Source: Methanobacteriota archaeon (GTDB lineage Archaea > Halobacteriota > Methanosarcinia > Methanosarcinales > Methanosarcinaceae). Taken from it: 45,930 nt of DNA. The stretch lies in assembly GCA_016841625.1 (NCBI GenBank), contig JAENYU010000002.1:72491-118420 (forward strand), read 5' to 3'. Shown here piece by piece: positions 25,249 to 32,696 of the stretch (its first letter is position 1; every line of letters begins with the position of its first letter). The notes below the pieces were generated by a model, which was not told the origin of the DNA, did no database searches, and saw nothing but the letters and a program-made list of their open reading frames with translations. The translations under genes were made by a program, and so were the position numbers.

Positions 25249-27141
25249 ATGAAAAGGGTGGGGACCATAGCAGTTATCCTCATATGTCTTCTGGGTAGCG
25301 GCTGCTTTGATGGTGGCGTTGGTCCTGAAACCGGGGGAATGGAGGGAAGTACACCTGTTGCCGACGGAACGGAAACAGGGTCCGGAAAGCTCCGGGTTTC
25401 TACCCTTGTAGCTGTCTATATGGTCGGAAGCGACCTTGAGTCTGAAAGCGGATATGCGAGCCTGGATATCCTTGAAATCCTTGAAGGCACGCCCATAAAC
25501 CAAACGGACATGGAAGTTGTGCTGGCTTACGGGGGGGCTGCTGCAGAGGGATGGAAAGGCATGACCATTGCCGACCTGGAAGACCTCAGGCAGGATGCGG
25601 CTGACGAGGTCGTGGGCAACGAGGCCTACCGCCGAAAAGTATATAAACGGGTAAACATGGGGGACAAAGAAAGCCTGGAAACCTTTCTTTCCTATATCCG
25701 GGACAATTACGAAAGTGAAAAAGTCCTGCTAATTTTCTGGGACCACGGGGATGCCTACAGGGGGCTTTGCTTTGATGAAAACCACGGCTACGACAGTCTT
25801 GAAATTCCCGAACTCGAAAGCGCCCTTGCAGCCTCAGAGCTTCATTTTGACCTCATAGGCTTTGACGCCTGCCTCATGTCCACCCTCGAACTTGCAAAAG
25901 CAGTCGGACCGTTTGCCGATTATATGCTAGCCTCCGAAACAATCGAACCTACGCACGGCTGGGACTACACCGCTTTTGCGGAATATGCCGCAGAACACCC
26001 GGATGCCCCGCCTGAAACCGTGGGCAGGGAAATCATTGACAGCTACCTGGAAAACCCCGCACATGTACGCCCACTTACCCTCTCCCTCCTGGACCTTTCA
26101 AAAACCGATGCCGTGCTGGAAAGTTTTGATGCCCTTGCAGCGGGACTGGAATCCGAAATTGCAAACCCCAGGGCTTACTGCGGACTCGGGGCATCCTTTA
26201 CCGGAGCCAGGAAGTTCGGGGTCGAACCCCGGCAGGAAGCCGAAGTTTCGATGGACCTGAAGGGTTTTACCCTTGAAGTCCGGGAAGAAGTCCCCCACCT
26301 TTCGACGGAGGCCGAAACCCTTCTTGAAACTCTTGATACTTTCGTAGTCTATGCGCGGCATGATGGATCAGTCCCGGGGGCACATGGCATCTCCGTTTAC
26401 TCGCCTCACGCCACGGAAAGTTATTACCGGCAATACCGCGAAGTTTCGGTTTCCGAGACCTGGTACGGCGTTCTGGGAGAGTACATGGACAGGACCTGTA
26501 CGGATCTGAAGGAACCCGATATTTCGAAAAAAGGGGATTCTTTTACGGTTAAAGATGATTCGGGGGTGGCTTCGGTTGAGCAGGTCTACTTCATAAACTC
26601 AGCCCGGGGAGTCATCCTTCTCGGAAAATGGCCTGTCGTCTGTTCCGGGGACAGTACCTACTGCCTCCCGGAATGGGATGGGAAATGGGTCTACTTCCGG
26701 GACAATCGATCTGGTGCCTACTCCCTCATATCCGCGACGTATGAAGGGGAAAACGAGGATGGAATCCGAATTCTCTCCACGGAACTCGAACTTCAAAGGG
26801 GAGGAGAGGGCAGGGACTGTCTTGCTTACCTTTACCTGGACCCGGAGAACGGGACCGTGGATACATATCTTAACCCCTACGAGATACTGGAAAACGGGAA
26901 CATTCTTTTTTCGCGGGAGGTGTTGAGCCTGAAAGCGGGGGATGACCTCACCGCATATGCTCCCCTTTACGGGAATGACGGGACCCGGAACTGGACAGCG
27001 CTGGAAACGATTTCAGTGACCGACGATGCGGGATTCATCTTTGACTACCTGCCGGAGGGGACCTACTACACCGCACTCTATGCCAGGGATTTCGCCTCTA
27101 ACTTCAATATGAGCGAATCGGTGGAAGTGGTTCTGGACTGA
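25249..27141 (+). CDS. Clostripain-family (C11) cysteine peptidase, lipoprotein-like
   Basis: The 630-residue protein begins with a lipoprotein-type signal (LLGSGC, Cys19) and a Gly/Thr-rich linker. The peptidase domain follows: VYMVGSDLESESGYAS near the start, catalytic His in FWDHGDAYRG and catalytic Cys in GFDACLMS. The region after about residue 400 is a beta-rich C-terminal domain. C11 enzymes cleave after Arg or Lys and often self-process at an internal basic site. The likely location is the outer face of the membrane. GGGGATAAGG precedes the ATG. Cargo and role are unknown. Confidence 0.87.
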   Translation: MKRVGTIAVILICLLGSGCFDGGVGPETGGMEGSTPVADGTETGSGKLRVSTLVAVYMVGSDLESESGYASLDILEILEGTPINQTDMEVVLAYGGAAAEGWKGMTIADLEDLRQDAADEVVGNEAYRRKVYKRVNMGDKESLETFLSYIRDNYESEKVLLIFWDHGDAYRGLCFDENHGYDSLEIPELESALAASELHFDLIGFDACLMSTLELAKAVGPFADYMLASETIEPTHGWDYTAFAEYAAEHPDAPPETVGREIIDSYLENPAHVRPLTLSLLDLSKTDAVLESFDALAAGLESEIANPRAYCGLGASFTGARKFGVEPRQEAEVSMDLKGFTLEVREEVPHLSTEAETLLETLDTFVVYARHDGSVPGAHGISVYSPHATESYYRQYREVSVSETWYGVLGEYMDRTCTDLKEPDISKKGDSFTVKDDSGVASVEQVYFINSARGVILLGKWPVVCSGDSTYCLPEWDGKWVYFRDNRSGAYSLISATYEGENEDGIRILSTELELQRGGEGRDCLAYLYLDPENGTVDTYLNPYEILENGNILFSREVLSLKAGDDLTAYAPLYGNDGTRNWTALETISVTDDAGFIFDYLPEGTYYTALYARDFASNFNMSESVEVVLD

Positions 27142-27309
27142 ATTTGCAAGCAGGTTTTTCTGTTTATGCACCCCCTATTCACCCATCCTTCTGTTTACCC
27201 ATCCTTCTGTTTTTCCTTCCGAGTATTTCACTGTTCCACTGAGATAAACAAATACTTAAGTAAGCAAATGATGCGGTAAACATAAAATTTCAGTACGCAT
27301 AACCTTATA

Positions 27310-27369
27310 CCAAGCACATAACCAAGCACAGAACTAAGCACAGAACTAAGCACAGAACTAAGCACAGAA
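27310..27369. repeat. 12-bp tandem repeat, 5 copies, upstream of fen
   Basis: Unit CTAAGCACAGAA (first two copies CCAAGCACATAA, CCAAGCACAGAA) ends 50 bp before the FEN1 start codon. It lies inside the likely promoter or leader of that gene. Confidence 0.9.
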
Positions 27370-27419
27370 TAAAGCGCCATGTGCGCTGAAGGAAATTCAG
27401 AGGAAAACCGAGGGAAAAC

Positions 27420-28436
27420 ATGGGTACAGATATCGGCGACCTGCTCCAGAAAAAAAAGATTGAACTCTCGTACCTTGCAAACCGTGTAGTTGCAATCGAT
27501 GCGTTCAACACCCTGCACCAGTTTTTAAGCATCATTCGCCAGAGGGACGGAAATCCCCTGCAAGATTCCTCAGGGAGAGTAACCTCCCACCTTTCAGGCC
27601 TGCTCTACCGGACCGCAAGCCTTGTGGAAGTCGGAATCAAGCCTGTCTTTGTCTTTGACGGCAAAGCTCCGGACCTGAAGGCTGAAACCCTGAACAAAAG
27701 AAAAGAGGTCCGGGAATCGGCGAGGGAAAAGTGGGAGACGGCTAAAGCCGACGGGGACCTGGAAGCTGCCTACAAGTACGCCCAGGCTTCTTCAAAGGTC
27801 GACCAGCAAATTGTGGAGGATGCCAGGTACCTGCTCGACATTATGGGTATCCCCTGGGTCCAGGCTCCCTCCGAAGGTGAAGCCCAGGCTGCCTATATGG
27901 TCCTTAAGAAAGATGCGGATTTCGTTGCCTCACAGGACTACGACTCTTTCCTTTTCGGGGCTCCGGCGGTTGTCCGGAACCTGGCAATTACGGGAAAAAG
28001 AAAGCTTCCCGGAAGAAATGTTTACGTTGACGTCGAACCCGAGAGTATCGAACTCGAAGAGACTCTCAAAGCCCTTGAAATCAACAGGCAGCAGCTAATA
28101 GACATTGCAATCTGCGTGGGCACGGACTACAATAAGGGTCTTGAGAAGGTAGGCCCGAAAACCGCCCTGAAACTGGTCAAGAAGCACGGGGATATCCATG
28201 CAGTGCTCAGGGAGAAAAAGGTTGAAATCGAATCCCTTGACCGGATAAGAGATTTCTTTACCTCCCCGGAAACCACGGACGACTACGAACTGAAGTGGAA
28301 AAAACCGGACCATGACAAGTTTATCGAATTCCTCTGCAAAGAGCATGGCTTTTCAGAGGACAGGATGGAAAAAGCTTTCGAACGCCTGAAAGCGGCAGCG
28401 GGGGGACGGCAGCAGACCCTGGACCAGTGGTTCTGA
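27420..28436 (+). CDS. fen: Flap endonuclease FEN1
   Basis: The 338-residue protein matches archaeal FEN1 in length. The N region has [13 protein letters not shown] (first metal Asp) and [11 protein letters not shown]; the intermediate region has PSEGEAQAA and [12 protein letters not shown]; a helix-hairpin-helix follows at [20 protein letters not shown]. The C-terminus QQTLDQWF is a canonical PCNA-binding PIP box. It removes 5' flaps during Okazaki fragment maturation and long-patch repair. GAGGG lies 8 nt before the ATG. The upstream leader contains a 12-bp repeat array. Confidence 0.96.
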   Translation: MGTDIGDLLQKKKIELSYLANRVVAIDAFNTLHQFLSIIRQRDGNPLQDSSGRVTSHLSGLLYRTASLVEVGIKPVFVFDGKAPDLKAETLNKRKEVRESAREKWETAKADGDLEAAYKYAQASSKVDQQIVEDARYLLDIMGIPWVQAPSEGEAQAAYMVLKKDADFVASQDYDSFLFGAPAVVRNLAITGKRKLPGRNVYVDVEPESIELEETLKALEINRQQLIDIAICVGTDYNKGLEKVGPKTALKLVKKHGDIHAVLREKKVEIESLDRIRDFFTSPETTDDYELKWKKPDHDKFIEFLCKEHGFSEDRMEKAFERLKAAAGGRQQTLDQWF

Positions 28437-28584
28437 GAATGCTCATTGCGGTTATGAGAGACCCCATATCATTCTTCCGGGAGACTTCAGATCTTTCCGG
28501 GCAGAAAGCACGTGTCGGGCAGGTACCAAAGCAATTGAGATCAAAGAGAAGTTGAGATCCATGAGAAGACCGGTAATAATATTG

Positions 28585-28668
28585 TAGGGTACGGCGAGGT
28601 GCTGTGAGGTGAGGTGAGGTGAGGTGCTGTGAGGTACGGTGGGGTACGGTGGGGTACGGTGAGATACG
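28585..28668 (+). repeat. G-rich 5/10-bp repeat forming a Shine-Dalgarno array before the CDF gene
   Basis: GAGGT pentamers and GTACGGTGGG decamers repeat up to the start codon. The last one supplies GGTGAG (28658-28663), 5 nt before the ATG at 28669. Several earlier units (GTGAGGTGAGGTGAGGTG) would also pair with the 16S 3' end. Confidence 0.8.
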
Positions 28669-29715
28669 ATGATAGAGTTGGTACAAAAGGATCCAAAAGG
28701 AGAGGAGGATTACGGAAAACGTCCCCGTGCAGAAGAAATTGACAGGGGGAATCCCCAGGCCCACACCCACGGTGTGGTTGATCCGGAACTCCTTTCCACG
28801 GAGAGGGGGCTCTACGCGGTCAAGTGGTCTTTTGTAGGGCTAATGCTTACAGCGCTCTTCCAGGTCGCCATTGTCTGGCTTTCGGGCAGCGTGGCTCTTC
28901 TTGCCGACACCATCCACAACTTAGGAGATGCCGTAACTGCGATACCCCTGGGTTTTGCCTTCCTTCTTGCCCGAAAGAAGCCCAGCAAACGCTTCACATA
29001 CGGGTACGGGAGGGTAGAAGACCTCGCAGGGCTCATAATTGTGTTTTTGATCTTATTCAGTGCCGCCGTTGCTGCCTATGAATCCATGCGAAGGCTGCTT
29101 TCCCCACAGCCTGTGGATTTCCTGGGTGCGGTGGTTGTCGCATCCATAATAGGCTTTCTAGGCAACGAACTGGTTGCCAAATTCAGGATAGGCATAGGAA
29201 AAGAAATAGGAAGTGCCGCCCTGGTGGCTGACGGATATCATGCTCGTGTGGACGGGTATACAAGCCTTGCCGTGCTCTTCGGGGTGCTTGGGGTCTGGCT
29301 TGGTTACCCGCTTGCAGACCCACTAATCGGACTGCTCATAACCGTTGCAATCCTCCACATTGTCCTGGACGCGGGAAAAGCCGTTTTATCCCGCATGCTC
29401 GACGGGGTTGACCCTGAAATCGTGGATGAGATAAGGCAGGAACTCGGCACGATAAAGGAAGTCAGGGATGTGAGCGAGGTCAGGGTACGCTGGCTCGGGC
29501 ACAGACTGCATGCCGAGGTGAACATTGCGGTTGACCCGGGACTCTCGGTGGAAGCCGGCCACGCCATTGCAGTGGAGGTGCGGCACAGGCTGCTGCATGA
29601 CCTGGCTTACCTTTCAAATGCTGTAGTCCATGTGGATCCCCTTGGTTCCTCAGGAGAGGAGTTTCACAGTATCCCGGAACATGAACACGGTAGTTTGCCT
29701 CCGCATTCTCACTAA
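28669..29715 (+). CDS. Cation diffusion facilitator (zinc-type) transporter
   Basis: The 348 residues comprise a hydrophilic N-terminus (1-45), six helices, and a cytoplasmic C-terminal domain (about 245-325) of the CDF ferredoxin-like fold. The metal site reads HxxxD in ADTIHNLGD and HxxxD in DGYHARVDG, the pattern of Zn/Co exporters such as CzcD and ZnT, unlike the DxxxD of YiiP helix 2. A His-rich tail (EHEHGSLPPHSH) supports zinc handling. The transporter exports metal against proton influx. The ribosome site is furnished by a tandem repeat (separate entry). Confidence 0.9.
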   Translation: MIELVQKDPKGEEDYGKRPRAEEIDRGNPQAHTHGVVDPELLSTERGLYAVKWSFVGLMLTALFQVAIVWLSGSVALLADTIHNLGDAVTAIPLGFAFLLARKKPSKRFTYGYGRVEDLAGLIIVFLILFSAAVAAYESMRRLLSPQPVDFLGAVVVASIIGFLGNELVAKFRIGIGKEIGSAALVADGYHARVDGYTSLAVLFGVLGVWLGYPLADPLIGLLITVAILHIVLDAGKAVLSRMLDGVDPEIVDEIRQELGTIKEVRDVSEVRVRWLGHRLHAEVNIAVDPGLSVEAGHAIAVEVRHRLLHDLAYLSNAVVHVDPLGSSGEEFHSIPEHEHGSLPPHSH

Positions 29716-29794
29716 ATTGGGTTTCCAGATTAAGTTCCCAGAAGTTAAGTTACAAAAAATTGAATTTGGGATTCCAGCTCTCAGCTTTCCGGAC

Positions 29795-30751
29795 TCAAAG
29801 CCTGGTGATCTCCGCACCACTATTTTTGGCTTTTGTCATGAAGACTGTCCCGCCGACGGACTCATCGAGCATTTGCTGGACTTCTGCCTGGAGTTCCCGC
29901 CCTTCAGCTTTGTTGTCCACCAGGGAATAGACCACAGGCCCGAATGAGCTCACCCCGGCACCGTAGCTGCGGGTACGCATGAAGCCTGAGACTTCCTTGA
30001 CAATATCCGGCCAGACGTAGTGTTCAAGCCTGTTGAAGCCCACGTTCTGGACATGGTTTACGGCTGCCCCGAAGCTCTCGATGTCCTCTTCCACCACGGC
30101 AGGCATCATTTGCATGAGCACGACGTGAGCAACTTCCCGGACCTCTTCGATGGGAAGGGGGCAGAATTTCTTGAAAACCGCCACTTCCTCCTCATCGTGC
30201 ATCCCCTTGTCATTCGGGACGGCAACTACCAGGTTCCAGTCCGGGAAATCTTTCCTGAAGAGCACGGGGCCTGGAGGCACGCTGCTGGCAGCCGAGGGTA
30301 AAAAAGCTCCTTTATCCTTGAACCTGTGCCCTCCGTCCACAATGAACCCGCCGTTTTCAAATGCCCCTACTCCTATTCCCGAGGTTCCCCCCCGCTGAAC
30401 GGTGAATGCGAGATCCCGGACGCTCATCCCGAGCCCGTATAGCTCGTTCACAGTTGCTGCAGCCGAAAGAGAGGTCTGGGTCCCGGAGCCAAATCCGACA
30501 TGAGGGGGAATGAGAGACTCAACGTTTATCCTTATACCTTCCCCTTCCGGGAGTACGGCTTCAACGGCCCGTTTCATGCGGTCGGTAAAAGCCCCCGCAC
30601 CTTCGATCCGGATTTCGTCTGCTTTTTCAGCTGTTAGCGTGACGTTAGGAGTGGGAAGCGCAAGGCCTGCCCCCCCATCCACCCTTCCGATCTCCGCATT
30701 TAAGTCAATAAGAGTTATATGAAGCCTGCAAGATGTAACTATTTTGATCAT
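29795..30751 (-). CDS. mptG: Beta-ribofuranosylaminobenzene 5'-phosphate synthase (methanopterin pathway)
   Basis: The enzyme joins 4-hydroxybenzoate or p-aminobenzoate with PRPP in the first committed step of tetrahydromethanopterin/sarcinapterin synthesis. The 318-residue protein has the GHMP-kinase-like fold with PPHVGFGSGTQTSLSAA as the phosphate loop, RGGTSGIGVGAFENGGFIVDGG, and a C-terminal SYGAGVSSFGPVVYSL. It lacks kinase function in the family, where the GHMP fold binds PRPP. TATA-rich sequence lies upstream (30780-30800). It is convergent with the CDF gene (79 bp between stops). Confidence 0.93.
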   Translation of the reverse strand: MIKIVTSCRLHITLIDLNAEIGRVDGGAGLALPTPNVTLTAEKADEIRIEGAGAFTDRMKRAVEAVLPEGEGIRINVESLIPPHVGFGSGTQTSLSAAATVNELYGLGMSVRDLAFTVQRGGTSGIGVGAFENGGFIVDGGHRFKDKGAFLPSAASSVPPGPVLFRKDFPDWNLVVAVPNDKGMHDEEEVAVFKKFCPLPIEEVREVAHVVLMQMMPAVVEEDIESFGAAVNHVQNVGFNRLEHYVWPDIVKEVSGFMRTRSYGAGVSSFGPVVYSLVDNKAEGRELQAEVQQMLDESVGGTVFMTKAKNSGAEITRL

Positions 30752-30961
30752 TTTGGGTCCGACCTGGAAATTACCATTTCCTTTGATTTATAATATTTTA
30801 AAAATGTGTAGTGTCTTTAATTATTGTTAATGATATTTAAGTTTTAAAGAAATTTATGAAATGGGAAGCAGGGTAAAATAAAAATGAAGAAGGAAAGAAA
30901 ACTTGAAGAAAAGAAGGAAAAAGAAGGAAAAAATAGATTGATAAAAATCGGCAAAATCAGG

Positions 30962-31660
30962 TTAAAGCAAACTGATTCCACTCGACCCTATTTCAAACCT
31001 TATCAACTCCAGTTTGATGCAGGTTCTTCGCATTTTCGGGATCTGAATATGGTGCTCGAGGTTGCCGGTATAGGGATTTTCACTCAGCATTAGCCTGATA
31101 GAGCCGCAGGAAGAATACTCTGCAAGGCCCCGGGTCATTTTGCACGCGGTTTTGTCCATGACAAACATGGCCGTACAACCTTCTTTTGTGCTGAGGATGA
31201 AGTTAAGGGCATCGAACTGGTCCCTGAAGTCCTGGATCGAAAGGCGAAGAGTGAAAACCCCGAGATTGTCAACAACAACGACATCGGCACCTTCGGGCAC
31301 ATAGTCAGCAAGTGAAGGCAGTTCGATTTCCAGGCCCTCGGGAGTGAAACCGAATTTGGAGGTCTGGACTTTCTCTGACCGGTTCTGGAATGCCTTTTCT
31401 ATAGACAGTTGGCCGTTTTTGTAGAACCTCGAGAGCCCTAACCCGAGCATTTCCGACTGCTGGATAATATCTTCAGGAAGTTCCTCGGTCGCGATCAGCA
31501 CGCAGCGCTTACCATCCATGCATGCCCGGTACAGGAAATGGATGCCTAAGACGGTCTTACCCGTACCGGTACTCCCGGTAACCAGGATTACCCTGCCCTC
31601 GGGATAGCCACCGTTAAGTCTTCCATCCAGTTCAGGTATGCCCGATGATATGCGTTTCAT
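30962..31660 (-). CDS. Single-domain KaiC/RecA-like ATPase
   Basis: The 232-residue RecA-fold ATPase carries Walker A GSTGTGKT, a KaiC-like catalytic Glu pair in IATEELPEDI, and Walker B DVVVVDNLG. It starts RISSGIPELDGRLNGGYPEG, typical of archaeal KaiC-like/GvpD-like proteins. It has one domain, unlike cyanobacterial KaiC, and no circadian partners. GGGGTG precedes the ATG. Such proteins often signal through interaction with transcription or chemosensory partners; none is adjacent. The exact role is unknown. Confidence 0.85.
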   Translation of the reverse strand: MKRISSGIPELDGRLNGGYPEGRVILVTGSTGTGKTVLGIHFLYRACMDGKRCVLIATEELPEDIIQQSEMLGLGLSRFYKNGQLSIEKAFQNRSEKVQTSKFGFTPEGLEIELPSLADYVPEGADVVVVDNLGVFTLRLSIQDFRDQFDALNFILSTKEGCTAMFVMDKTACKMTRGLAEYSSCGSIRLMLSENPYTGNLEHHIQIPKMRRTCIKLELIRFEIGSSGISLL

Positions 31661-31865
31661 TTTTAATGCACCCCTTTTCCTGTTAAATAATAATTGTTAA
31701 ACGGTTAATAGCTGAAAAAAGCCTGAATCCAGAATCCTGTGCCACAAAAAATATCTGATTTTACCTGCAGATTAAACTCCCTGCCTACACTTAACAGACT
31801 TTGTTCATAATTTGGCATAAGGGGGGGCACTCTATAAAATACTATCCACAAAAATGACCCAAATC

Positions 31866-31959
<94 letters not shown>

Positions 31960-32249
31960 GTTTAGATAATATATAAAAATTCCATAAATTCCTGGGCAGA
32001 GATCCCTGTCTGCAAAAATCTCAGGATCACTGAAAAAACGATAGTTCAGGAACCGGAAAATATCCGAGAAAGTAGAAACCCTACAACATTAAGGTGATCT
32101 ATAAAAAAACAATCATTAATAGAGACGAAAAACTGCAAAAGAGCATACAAAATCAAGGTCTTCCGGTATTATTCGGTTAATATTTTCAAGTAAAAAAGAG
32201 TGACTGCTTGCTCTGAATCCTTAGTTATGCCCCTTACAACCGGAACTGT

Positions 32250-32288
32250 CCGCCCTTTGCCGTTCTTGTCCCCGGGCGGCGAAGGCGG
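32250..32288. other. Isolated GC-rich stem-loop
   Basis: CCGCC (32250-32254) pairs with GGCGG (32284-32288) and TTTGCCG (32256-32262) with CGGCGAA (32277-32283) including one G-U; C32255 bulges and the loop is 14 nt. A 12-bp stem this GC-rich is striking in an AT-rich spacer. No long T-run follows, so it is not a simple terminator. Confidence 0.5.
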
Positions 32289-32696
32289 CCGGCTTTTGCA
32301 GAATAAAGAGTAGACAGATAAAAGGAAGAGAAAAAAGAAAACCGAGAAGAGTGCAAAAAAATAAATGCAATCTGTAAATACTGCTTTTTCAGATGTCTTT
32401 ATTATTCTTTTTTGTGAGGGCCGCCAGGCAAGCTGGAGAAGGCACTTTTAGCAATCTAATTGAAAAACGGTTTTAGGGACCAGTGGAATATTTCTCTGAC
32501 CAGGCGAGCATTCCTCGAGCTTATAAAAGCAAAAAATGTATAATTTTTGGGAATTTGGGAATACATCAACCGATTAATGAGAGAGAACCAAAATCAAAGA
32601 GAACTAAAAAAAGAAAAAGCAAGCGTGAAGAAAAAGAAGAAAAAAGAAAAACAGTGAATACAGGGGAACCCCATTCACTGTCTTAGTTTGTGTTTA

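Noticed and set aside
23383-30820. Shared AAAGACACTACA upstream of the presenilin homologue and mptG
   Set aside because: Chance expectation for 12-mers is high, and the two genes have no functional link.
32483-32686. 67-codon Lys/Glu-rich frame
   Set aside because: Composition follows the A-rich spacer, with no ribosome site.
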